Positions 8,063-15,148 of a DNA stretch of 25,489 nt are shown here, one piece after another. The stretch lies in NCBI GenBank assembly GCA_964365905.1, contig CAYIRQ010000004.1:1-25489 (forward strand). The letters are read 5' to 3'. This DNA comes from CAYIRQ01 sp964365905 (lineage in GTDB: Bacteria; Patescibacteriota; Gracilibacteria; Peribacterales; Peribacteraceae). Each line of letters opens with the position of its first letter. The stretch's first letter is position 1. The translations under genes and the position numbers were made by a program. The notes under the pieces were generated by a model. That model did not search any database. It was not told where the DNA came from and saw only the letters and a list, made by a program, of their open reading frames with translations.

Positions 8063-9484
8063 CTATCCCCCTACGAGTGCCCTGAGCGTCCCCTCCGGCG
8101 TCCCCGGGGAAATGAGGTTCGCGGGGAGCCTGAGGAACTCCCTGCGATCGAAGGTGGAACCCGGATTGAGCGTGAGACCAAAGAGATAACCGGTCTTCAG
8201 CGCCTGCTCCGCGACGCGATCATTCACGCCACCACTCGGGTACGCAACCGCAAAAATATCCTTGCCCGTAAGTTCCTTAAGCACACCGGCGCTCTGCGTG
8301 AGATCGAGTGCGACCTGCGCATTCGTGAGCGCGCGGAGATCGTCGCCGCTGTGCCCCGCGGATGCGATGTTGTGACCATTCGCAGAAAGCGTCGTGACCT
8401 GCTGCGGCGCAATCCCATCCGGAGCAATCAACCCGGTCGTGAGGAAGATCGTTGCGCGCACCCCCGTCGCCCGGAGCGCATCGGCGACTTCCTTGAGGCT
8501 CGCTGCCGTGAGATCGGTGATCGTGAGAACGACTGCGCCAGGCGGCTGGCGGACATCCTTCTCTTCCTGCGCGAGGAGAAGATCATAGTATTCGCGTAGC
8601 GTCATCACTTTCTTCCCCCAGGATTTAAGCAGAGCGAGATGCTTCACGAGCGTTGCACCGATATCGGTTTCATCCCCTTGGTAGCGGAGGATGGGAAGCG
8701 CAAAGGATTCCTGGCGCACGAGGAAACTTGGCTGGAACGGCCGGAGGTATTCCGTCGAGACATATCCCTCTTTCCCCTCATGGACGATCCGCGCCCACGC
8801 ATCGGAAATGGAAACGGGTTTGATGATCTGCTGTGCCGCGAGTTCCCCGATCTTCTGTCCCGAGCTCGCGGGAGACGCGCGCACGTTCAGGAAGGTGAAG
8901 TCTACGTAGTAGAGCCCCGCATACTGCTCCTTGAGCTTCGGGAGCATCGACTCCGTCGCAAGCTGTGCGACGTAGCTCGCATTCACAAATCCTTTGCGAC
9001 CGTCCGGAAGCTCCACTTCCACCCACGCGGCATTCGGGAACGAGAGAAGTTTCAGGCGATCCCCCTTCGTAAGCTCTTCCACCTTCGCACTCTGAACTCT
9101 CGGCTCCGCTCGGACGTTGAGGAACGTATTCGTGACGCGGAGAGCATTTGTTCCGGCAGGTCCTTGGATCCCTGCGCGCAAGGCATCGAAGCGATGCTCC
9201 TGACTGGTATCGATCGCCACATCGACCACGGGGACCATTGCAGGTTGCGTCACGTCCACCGCAGCCGTGGCCCCGGGAAGCGATGCTTGTGAAGAAGTTG
9301 AGCTCGCCGCACCCGCGCCCGTTGTTTGCCCGCTCTCCAGTTGATCGAGGAGCGCGGAAATCTGCGCGGCATCCTGCTCTGTAAACGTCACAGATTCGTA
9401 CCCATTGGAAGAACTCCCACACCCCCCCATGAGAAGAGAAAGTAAGGGAATGAGATGCGCAAGGAGGATGCGCGCACGCGTCAT
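8063..9484 (-). CDS. Lipoprotein with two bacterial SH3 domains and a degenerate polysaccharide-deacetylase domain
   Basis: Starting at the ATG at 9484 gives a lipoprotein signal, 'LLSLLMGGC', with the lipid-attachment cysteine at residue 22. An ATG at 9520 would add 12 residues. In the numbering from the 9520 start, a Ser/Thr/Ala/Gln-rich linker is followed by two SH3_3-type domains ('TFLNVRAEP' at about 128-187, 'TFLNVRASP' at about 205-262). A NodB-like domain lies at about 326-475. The NodB motifs are broken: TFDDG is replaced by TITDL at 333-337. In the segment 'GHNIASAGHSGDDL' (382-395), both positions of the HxxxH zinc pair hold other residues (A and G). I infer a wall-binding surface lipoprotein whose deacetylase fold is now structural or ligand-binding. 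Neighbours are comF and argS. Confidence 0.85.
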   Translation of the reverse strand: MTRARILLAHLIPLLSLLMGGCGSSSNGYESVTFTEQDAAQISALLDQLESGQTTGAGAASSTSSQASLPGATAAVDVTQPAMVPVVDVAIDTSQEHRFDALRAGIQGPAGTNALRVTNTFLNVRAEPRVQSAKVEELTKGDRLKLLSFPNAAWVEVELPDGRKGFVNASYVAQLATESMLPKLKEQYAGLYYVDFTFLNVRASPASSGQKIGELAAQQIIKPVSISDAWARIVHEGKEGYVSTEYLRPFQPSFLVRQESFALPILRYQGDETDIGATLVKHLALLKSWGKKVMTLREYYDLLLAQEEKDVRQPPGAVVLTITDLTAASLKEVADALRATGVRATIFLTTGLIAPDGIAPQQVTTLSANGHNIASAGHSGDDLRALTNAQVALDLTQSAGVLKELTGKDIFAVAYPSGGVNDRVAEQALKTGYLFGLTLNPGSTFDRREFLRLPANLISPGTPEGTLRALVGG

Positions 9485-9652
9485 AAGATACGGGAATCGT
9501 CGGGAACGAAGTGGCATCATCGTAGCATGAGTGCGAGATCAACCCACAAACAGAATGCCAAACGAGGCGATGAGGAGGAATGCGAGCATCGGTCGCATGG
9601 GAGGGGGAGGAAAAAAAATGGAGAATGGAGAATGGAAAATTGAGAATTACCG

Positions 9653-11341
9653 CTACATACGGTCGGGGACGCGCATGGTGAGGAGCTCCGCGCCTACTTT
9701 GAGGACGTCTGCGGAGAGTTCGGTGAGTGCGAGGCGAAGGGACTGCTTCTGCTCGCCGGCATCCAGAATGGGGAGGGCGTTATAGAACGCGTTGAAGTTC
9801 TGACAGAGCGTGTAGAGGTACTGCGAGAGCTTGTGAGGCATCGCATCCGCTCTTGCCTCATCAAGGACACGCGGGAAACGTGCAAGGGTTCGAAGAAGTC
9901 GAACCTCTTGTGTTTCCAGGGAAGCGATCTGGGAAGGAAATGCCACATGCTGTATCCCTCCTTTTCGGAGCACGGAACGGGCTCGTGCGTGGGTGTACTG
10001 GAGGTAGGGCCCACTCATTCCTTCGAACGTGAGCGCCTTCTCCCACGTGAAGATCAAATTGTGTTTCCGGTTTTGGCTGAGGACGGCGAAGACGAATGCG
10101 CCCACTCCCATCATCTCCGCAAGTTCTTCACGCTCTTTGCCTTCGACTTCGGATCCGTGCTCCGCGATCAATGCATCCGCGCGGCGGACCGCCTCATCGA
10201 GCACATCCTCCAATTTCAAAATATTCCCCTTCCGCGTGCTCATGGATTTATCCGGAAAACTCATGCGGCCGAAGAGCACGTTTTGGAATGGAGGCAGCTC
10301 CCACCCAAGCTTCCGGCACGTTGCTTCAAGCTGTTCAAAGTAGAGCTGCTGCGCGATGTCGGTGAAGATGTAAATGGCTTTGGGCTTGTAGTTGTCAATC
10401 CGGTAACGCATCTGCGCAAGATCGCGGGTGGAGTAGAGCGTCGCTCCATCCCCTTTCATCACCATGTAAGGGGGGAGATTGCTGCCCTCGGGAAATTCCA
10501 CAATGAGTGCCCTTCCCTCCCCCACAATGAATACTTTCTTGCGCCTTCCTTCCTCGAGAAGACTTTGCATCTTGTCCTCGTAGAAGCTCTCCCCTTTGGT
10601 TTCATCAAAAGCAACATGCAGGCGTTCATAGAGTCCCTGAATGCTCCTCGAGGTGACGGCAACGATGTCGCGCCAGAAGGCACGAAGCGCGGGATCCCCC
10701 TGCTCCAGCTTCCGGAATGCTTCCCGACCCGCATCTTCGAGCGAAGGGTCTTTCTCCGCCGCCTCATGAAACTGCACATAGAGATCGAGAAGTTCGTCGA
10801 GTGTGTACGCGCTCGCCTTTTTTCCCTTTCCCCACCGCTCCATTGCGACCGCAAGCTTCCCAAACTGCGTTCCCCAGTCCCCGATGTAGTTCCAACGAAC
10901 AACGTTCTCTCCCAAATGTTCATGAAGATTCGCGACCGCCTGTCCGATGACCGTGCTCAGAATGTGATGGACGCCCAGGGGCTTTGCGATATTGGGTTGG
11001 GAATATTCGATGATGACCGGCGCATCCCCTTTGGAAGAGATCTTTGGTCGGCATGCCAGCCTTGCAGCTTCGAGGGCCGAGAGATGAGCCATGGGCTTGA
11101 GAGTGATATTCACGAATCCCGGACCCGCTACCTCGACCTTCGCGATATCGGGAAGGGCTCGAACCGCCTCCGCGATGCTTTCCGCGATCTGCCGAGGTGG
11201 CTTTGCAAGCTCTGCGCCAATTTCGAGTGCAATGCTCGTTGTGAGATCCCCATGCTCTTCGAGCTCGGGCGTCCTCAGAGCAACTTCCTTGCTCACGCCA
11301 TAGCGCTCAGAGAGTATTTTGCCGATCGCAATGGAAACCAT
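9653..11341 (-). CDS. argS: Arginyl-tRNA synthetase
   Basis: This class I synthetase charges tRNA-Arg. An N-terminal tRNA-recognition domain ('ELEEHGDLTTSIALEIG') is followed by the catalytic core ('YSQPNIAKPLGVHHILSTVIG', 'NYIGDWGTQFGKL'), the 'SMSTRKGN' block that stands for KMSKS, and the helical anticodon-binding domain ('YLQYTHARARSVLRK', 'LSQYLYTLCQNFNAFYNALPIL'). The length of about 562 residues is normal. The position of HIGH reads GVHH (126-129 in the longer numbering), an unusual variant of this signature. I prefer the ATG at 11341; a TTG at 11350 would add MYK. It stands alone after a 168-nt gap that separates it from the lipoprotein start. Confidence 0.95.
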   Translation of the reverse strand: MVSIAIGKILSERYGVSKEVALRTPELEEHGDLTTSIALEIGAELAKPPRQIAESIAEAVRALPDIAKVEVAGPGFVNITLKPMAHLSALEAARLACRPKISSKGDAPVIIEYSQPNIAKPLGVHHILSTVIGQAVANLHEHLGENVVRWNYIGDWGTQFGKLAVAMERWGKGKKASAYTLDELLDLYVQFHEAAEKDPSLEDAGREAFRKLEQGDPALRAFWRDIVAVTSRSIQGLYERLHVAFDETKGESFYEDKMQSLLEEGRRKKVFIVGEGRALIVEFPEGSNLPPYMVMKGDGATLYSTRDLAQMRYRIDNYKPKAIYIFTDIAQQLYFEQLEATCRKLGWELPPFQNVLFGRMSFPDKSMSTRKGNILKLEDVLDEAVRRADALIAEHGSEVEGKEREELAEMMGVGAFVFAVLSQNRKHNLIFTWEKALTFEGMSGPYLQYTHARARSVLRKGGIQHVAFPSQIASLETQEVRLLRTLARFPRVLDEARADAMPHKLSQYLYTLCQNFNAFYNALPILDAGEQKQSLRLALTELSADVLKVGAELLTMRVPDRM

Positions 11342-11540
11342 CTTGTACAAATTGCTTATTCAGGAACTTTCGCAATCTAAAGGGCAGAAAACGATGTGTC
11401 GAGGTACAAAGATAAGTTCATGTTGATCACAGTTTGTATTCATGTTTTGAGCACATTTTTTGTGCACGAACGTACACCGCAGTTGAATGCGAGGTGAGCA
11501 CAAGCTCCAAAGGAGCGCCGTGCGAACCCGCAGATCCTGC

Positions 11541-11575
11541 GTCCTCCGAAGCTCCCGGAGGGAGCGAAGGAGGAC
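11541..11575. repeat. Perfect hairpin repeat
   Basis: GTCCTCC pairs with GGAGGAC and GCTCCC pairs with GGGAGC. They are separated by matching GAA bulges and a GGA loop, so 13 bp of stem are perfect. The GAAGC..GCGAAGGAGG style is that of dispersed palindromic repeats and not of a simple terminator, since no T tract follows. Confidence 0.65.
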
Positions 11576-11620
11576 CCCCTCATTACACGCAGCACGAAGC
11601 CTGAAGCCGAAGATACTGGG

Positions 11621-11661
11621 CCCCGCACCGTCCTGAGCCGCGCCGAAGGACTGGTGCGGGG
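11621..11661. repeat. Long hairpin repeat with 9-bp GC-rich outer stem
   Basis: CCCCGCACC pairs with GGTGCGGGG, and an inner GTCCT pairs with AGGAC across one unpaired T. The loop GAGCCGCGCCGA resembles the TCCTGAGC..GAAGGA repeats common in environmental bacterial genomes. Confidence 0.65.
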
Positions 11662-11726
11662 CAGTTAACCCGAAGATCCTGCACTTCACACCGGATTCTG
11701 CTCTGATGCGGGGCTTCCTGTGAATG

Positions 11727-11753
11727 AAAAGGAAACCTATTCGGGTTCCTTTT
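11727..11753 (-). terminator. Rho-independent terminator of the 11737-12252 gene
   Basis: On the minus strand AAAAGGAACCC pairs with GGTTTCCTTTT (one mismatch) around GAATA, followed by CATTCA. The stop codon of the gene lies inside the hairpin. Confidence 0.65.
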
Positions 11754-12252
11754 CTGCTCCTTCTGTCAAACATCTCGATCGTTTGATTTGAATTGCTCTT
11801 ACCGAACGACTCAAAGTCCTTGCAAGCTCTCTGTCTGTCGGCCCATCGTCTTTAAGAATAAGTTCGATTTCATCTTCTCGCCATGGTTGGCTACCCTTTG
11901 AAGTATCCAAAGCACCAAGCTTGTAATTTCTTGCTCTTTGAACATTTCGAAGATCAGGGTGTCTCTTGCGACTGGGTTTCCAAAAACTATGGTAGTGATA
12001 AGCTGATGCACCGATCTGTTCCTTGAGAAAAGTTTCAAACTTGAGAGAGCTACCATTGAATGCCTCACGAGTCGCATAGCGCGATTCGCCAATGAGAATT
12101 ATAACAGGGTATTGAACGGTCAGAATCTCTGCAACGTCTTCACGTATTTCAAGAATAAAAGGTTCGGTGAGAGAGCTATGACGAACAATCAATGTGCGAT
12201 GCCCTTTCAATCCCTCAATCTCGATTTCGCTGGTTTCTAAAACCTCTCTCAT
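11737..12252 (-). CDS. Hypothetical protein with C-terminal SANT/Myb-like helix-turn-helix
   Basis: The product is 171 residues from the ATG at 12252; a GTG at 12258 would add two. I do not recognise the N-terminal 100 residues. The C-terminal part has a tryptophan-led, acidic then basic three-helix pattern ('QPWREDEIELILKDDG', 'RELARTLSRSVRAIQIKRSRC') like the SANT/Myb-type domains found in phage and endonuclease-associated proteins. I infer DNA binding. The gene looks AT-richer than its neighbours, has its own -10-like box (12259-12264) and terminator, and lies beside a repeat and an assembly gap. All this fits recently acquired DNA. Confidence 0.6.
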   Translation of the reverse strand: MREVLETSEIEIEGLKGHRTLIVRHSSLTEPFILEIREDVAEILTVQYPVIILIGESRYATREAFNGSSLKFETFLKEQIGASAYHYHSFWKPSRKRHPDLRNVQRARNYKLGALDTSKGSQPWREDEIELILKDDGPTDRELARTLSRSVRAIQIKRSRCLTEGAEKEPE

Positions 12253-12258
12253 GAACAC

Positions 12259-12264
12259 ACTATA
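12259..12264 (-). promoter_or_regulatory. -10-like box just upstream of the 11737-12252 gene
   Basis: TATAGT on the minus strand lies 6 nt before the ATG at 12252, a spacing expected for a leaderless or nearly leaderless transcript. No good -35 box is seen. Confidence 0.35.
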
Positions 12265-12286
12265 AACTATTATTGGAAGATATCAT

Positions 12287-12518
12287 TACTATGCTTCTCC
12301 TCCTTCAGCTTCACCNNNNNNNNNNNNNNNNNNNNNNNNNNNNNNNNNNNNNNNNNNNNNNNNNNNNNNNNNNNNNNNNNNNNNNNNNNNNNNNNNNNNN
12401 NNNNNNNNNNNNNNNTACTATGCTTCTCCTCCTTCAGCTTCACCCCCACTTCGCTCGCTGCGGCAGCTTCGCGGGGCAAGCCGGCTAATTACTATGTTTT
12501 TCTTCCTTGAGTTTTACT
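12287..12518. repeat. Duplicated rpmG 3'-end repeat, period 74 nt, interrupted by the assembly gap
   Basis: A 29-nt sequence is identical at 12287-12315 and 12416-12444, directly against the two edges of the N gap. A third, diverged copy is the true rpmG 3' end at 12490-12518. It differs at seven sites, all in the same codon phase and all silent, so each copy encodes VKLKEEKHS. Between the second and third copies is a GC-rich segment that can fold (CCCCGC..GTGGGG with GCTGC/GCAGC inside). Confidence 0.75.
12316..12415. other. Assembly gap of exactly 100 N
   Basis: The round number marks a scaffolding placeholder of unknown true length. The same 29 nt on both edges means either that two contig ends overlap and were not merged, or that a repeat or inserted element is missing here. 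Confidence 0.95.
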
Positions 12519-12685
12519 TTGGTTCTTTTCCTGCAGCCACTACAAAACTTAAGATATTGTTTCTCTGAGGGGCCGAAATCTTTCCAGCTTTTTGCACCCT
12601 TCTGACGATGCAGTCGGACCGTGGCCGTCCGCATGCCACAATCCGTACAGAAGCCGGCGAAGACAGTGCGCTTTCCGCGTGGCAT
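12485..12685 (-). CDS. rpmG: 50S ribosomal protein L33, zinc-ribbon type
   Basis: The 66-residue basic protein has the L33 pattern: CTDC at 13-16 and CSGC at 48-51 form the zinc ribbon, followed by 'RKRTKVKLKEEK', comparable to the usual CPRCRKHTLHKE ending. It belongs to the large ribosomal subunit near the E site. It is a little longer than the usual 50-55 residues because of an expanded loop between the cysteine pairs. The start ATG at 12685 lies 15 nt after the EamA stop, so it is probably the last gene of that operon. Its 3' end has been copied downstream. Zinc-free L33 paralogues are known in other bacteria; all four cysteines are present here. Confidence 0.8.
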   Translation of the reverse strand: MPRGKRTVFAGFCTDCGMRTATVRLHRQKGAKSWKDFGPSEKQYLKFCSGCRKRTKVKLKEEKHSN

Positions 12686-12700
12686 AGCCGCGAAACTGTA

Positions 12701-13612
12701 CTAGGAGGCCGCGAGCAGCGCAAGTCCAAGGAAGACAATCGCGAAGCTCGTCAGTTTTACGGAGACGGACTGCGCCGTGAGGAGTTCGCGGGGGGCGTAA
12801 GTAGGAGTAAAGCGAACAACAAGCCACGCGAAGAACATGACGAAGAATGGTTGCACATTCCCTACCGTCTGCACGAGGGAAATGTACCCAAGCTCAAAGG
12901 CATACACAGAGCAGTATACCCCCAGAAACCAGACGAGAATCGATGAGGAGACGAGAAGGAGAAAATCTACTCCTGTTCGTCGGTAGAGCGAGAGAACGCC
13001 TTCACGCCACTCGGCACGGAAGAGAGGCACAATGACATTGGGGATATTCCTACCCGCAATTGACCAGTAGGTGACCGAGAGAACTCCCGCCCCCTGTTCG
13101 AGAGCGGCTTTCTGCACCAGAATCATCGGAAGGAAAAAAATCCCCACAGCGAAGAAGAGACACATTGTGCGCAGCACTGACACATGCCGATGCCAGTAAG
13201 AGAGGAAGAAAACCCCACTGAGAATGAGAGATGCCCCAATAGTCTGCAGAAGTGACCAGCGCTCTGCAAAGAGAAGATATCCACCGATGCTCACGAGGAT
13301 AGTAAGCACTGCCCAGCTCGCGTTCACGACCGAAACATCGATTCTCCCGAGGACATAGAAGTAGAAGAGCTCCCCAATGTAGGCAACGAACGTTGCAAGA
13401 AGCATCATCCCCATCCAGCTCGATCGCACATCAACAAAGAGCGGGAGCAATAGCAAAGGAATCCACATGAGTATTCCCTCATAGAAGAGATACACAATAG
13501 GATGCCTCTCATAACGATTCATGAAGAGGGAACCGAAGACGTTCGTCGCCCCGAAGAAAGCAGGAGCCGCAAGTGCAAACACGAGCCACATCGCAGGGAG
13601 TCTAGCGGACAT
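12701..13612 (-). CDS. EamA/DMT-family transporter (first paralogue)
   Basis: The 303-residue hydrophobic protein has about ten membrane segments in two repeated halves, as in the drug/metabolite transporter superfamily. The substrate cannot be read from sequence. The conserved second half ('TVGNVQPFFVMFFAWLVVRF', 'APRELLTAQSVSVKL') closely matches the gene at 14257-15147, so the two are paralogues or subunits of a pair. The stretch encoding 'APRELLTAQ' includes 26 identical nucleotides in both genes. It lies 35 nt after the PH-domain gene stop and 15 nt before rpmG, apparently in one operon. Confidence 0.85.
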   Translation of the reverse strand: MSARLPAMWLVFALAAPAFFGATNVFGSLFMNRYERHPIVYLFYEGILMWIPLLLLPLFVDVRSSWMGMMLLATFVAYIGELFYFYVLGRIDVSVVNASWAVLTILVSIGGYLLFAERWSLLQTIGASLILSGVFFLSYWHRHVSVLRTMCLFFAVGIFFLPMILVQKAALEQGAGVLSVTYWSIAGRNIPNVIVPLFRAEWREGVLSLYRRTGVDFLLLVSSSILVWFLGVYCSVYAFELGYISLVQTVGNVQPFFVMFFAWLVVRFTPTYAPRELLTAQSVSVKLTSFAIVFLGLALLAAS

Positions 13613-13647
13613 CTCCCACCGCGAGGAGCGCCATCCACGCCCCGCCC

Positions 13648-14241
13648 TTACTCCACGTACGACAGTACCGCCCCATCCCTCTCTCCCTTCTTTGCCGGAA
13701 CGAATGCAGGGAGCTCACTCGCCCGGACGTGTTGCTTTACCAGTGCATTGATCTTATCCAGATAGTGCTTGAGGTCGAGCGCATACGGAATCGGCCTGAT
13801 GGAGACGACGCGCTGTGCGGCTTCCGTACCGTAGCGGATGGTGATCTGGCCTGTATTGAAGAGGTGATCCCAAAGACCACCCGTGTACTCGCTCTCCTGG
13901 AAGGTTCTCCAGGCGATCGTGTGCGTGGCATCGCGGAGGGTCGTCTCATAGAGATGGATGAGGATGCGCTCCGAAGTGATCGTGAAGGTTGTGCGTTTCC
14001 AAATTGCATAACGACGACAAAGGAATCCGACGACGATGATGAAGAGGACTACCACACCGGCAACCAAGGCACCGTCCTCAAAGAGGAGGAACCACGAACC
14101 ACTCACAAGCACCGCAAGGAGAACTCCCGTAATCGTCCCTTCCCACAGACCCTCACATAATCGGGTGAGGAGTCCTCGGACGGACCGCCGCGTGCGGTAG
14201 AGTACGCGCTCTGCCAAAAGCTGTGGCTGGATCGCATCCAT
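13648..14241 (-). CDS. Membrane protein with bacterial PH-like domain
   Basis: The 197-residue product has two adjacent membrane segments (about 37-55 and 58-77) followed by a beta-rich domain of about 85-165. That domain has 'FTITSERILIHLYETTLRDATHTIAWRTF' and 'GQITIRYGTEAAQRVVSIRPIPYALDLKHYL', the pattern of the bacterial PH (bPH_2/YdbS-like) family. The function of such proteins is poorly known. It sits between two paralogous EamA transporter genes with gaps of 15 and 35 nt, so it may act with them at the membrane; that is inference. Confidence 0.75.
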   Translation of the reverse strand: MDAIQPQLLAERVLYRTRRSVRGLLTRLCEGLWEGTITGVLLAVLVSGSWFLLFEDGALVAGVVVLFIIVVGFLCRRYAIWKRTTFTITSERILIHLYETTLRDATHTIAWRTFQESEYTGGLWDHLFNTGQITIRYGTEAAQRVVSIRPIPYALDLKHYLDKINALVKQHVRASELPAFVPAKKGERDGAVLSYVE

Positions 14242-14256
14242 GGATCACAGTGTACC

Positions 14257-15147
14257 TCACGAAAAGGCGAGTAAAGCCAACCCCACAAAGACCACCGTGA
14301 AGCTCACAAGCTTCACCTGTACCGATTGCGCCGTGAGGAGTTCGCGGGGGGCATAGGAAGGAGCGAAGTGATAGAGAAGCCAGGCAAAAAGAAGCACAAT
14401 GAACGGTTGCACATTGCCTACGATGGAGACAAGAGAGATGGGACCCACGGCGAACGCCCACGCCGTAGAGAAGGTACCACCGAAGAATAGTACAATGACG
14501 ATGCCATTCAGCACATGGAAGAACACGTGATGACGGGCATCGCACGTAAGAATTCTCTTCCGGAACGTAGGCACGCACCAGGGAATCAAAAATGAACATG
14601 ATTCGCGACCAATTATGGACCAGAAGAAGACCGCAGGGATGTGTTCCCCACCGAGAAGAGCCGCCTTCTGCACCAGGTAAAACGGGGTGTAGAGGAAACC
14701 AAGCAACGGGAGCAAAAGGAATACCTTCACGCTGGAGATGTGCCGATGCCACAGGGAAAGGACAAGAATACCGGCAAGAATGGCGGCTGCACCGATCGTT
14801 TCCTGCAGTGTCCAGGATTCCTGGAGGAAGAAAACCCCACCCACACTGAGAAAAATGGAGAGAATGACCCAGGCAATGTTCGTAATGGAAACATCAATGA
14901 GATCGAGTGCTTTGAAGAAGACAAGATCTCCGAAATACGCAATCACTCCAACAAGAAGCAGTGCGATCATCCATGACGAATGTACATTCTGCGTCACGGC
15001 AAAGACGGCAAGCGCAGGGACACTGAACACACTCTGGTACCACATGAGGTTGACTGGGTGTTTGTCGTAGCGATGGACAAGGATGGAATCGAGCACATTC
15101 ACCCCTGCCCAGAGTGTCACCGATGCCAGCTGGAGCATGAGCCACAT
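14257..15147 (-). CDS. EamA/DMT-family transporter (second paralogue)
   Basis: I place the start at the ATG at 15147 (MWLMLQLAS), one nucleotide after the trxB stop. The upstream open frame to 15333 only overlaps trxB and encodes a non-hydrophobic, cysteine-rich peptide. The resulting 296 residues contain about ten membrane segments in two EamA repeats. The C-terminal half ('IVGNVQPFIVLLFAWLLYHF', 'APRELLTAQSVQVKLVSF') matches the protein at 12701-13612 nearly position by position. Substrate is unknown. Tight linkage to trxB suggests coexpression. Confidence 0.85.
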   Translation of the reverse strand: MWLMLQLASVTLWAGVNVLDSILVHRYDKHPVNLMWYQSVFSVPALAVFAVTQNVHSSWMIALLLVGVIAYFGDLVFFKALDLIDVSITNIAWVILSIFLSVGGVFFLQESWTLQETIGAAAILAGILVLSLWHRHISSVKVFLLLPLLGFLYTPFYLVQKAALLGGEHIPAVFFWSIIGRESCSFLIPWCVPTFRKRILTCDARHHVFFHVLNGIVIVLFFGGTFSTAWAFAVGPISLVSIVGNVQPFIVLLFAWLLYHFAPSYAPRELLTAQSVQVKLVSFTVVFVGLALLAFS

Positions 15148-15148
15148 A

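Larger units (their letters stand above)
11342..11736. other. Gene-free stretch with stacked hairpins and short direct repeats
   Basis: No convincing gene or tRNA is seen here. The frames that run through it encode repeat-derived peptides such as HQSFGAAQDGAG. It holds two strong hairpins (11541-11575 and 11621-11661) and repeated CCGAAGATCCTGC-like words near 11527-11540, 11606-11618 and 11669-11682. The half next to argS (11351-11480) is AT-richer and probably carries the argS promoter. Confidence 0.5.

Noticed and set aside
9833..11380. 515-codon open frame on the plus strand opposite argS
   Set aside because: It is antisense to a clearly conserved gene, and its peptide (Arg/His/Phe-rich) shows no family pattern; it is a by-product of codon composition.
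11360..11773. 137-codon minus-strand frame across the hairpin stretch
   Set aside because: Its peptide (HQSFGAAQDGAG, GVLLRSLRELRRTQDL) is typical of translated palindromic repeats, and it overlaps the end of a better gene and its terminator.
12270..12479. Open frames running through the N gap
   Set aside because: They are continuous only because N is translated as X.
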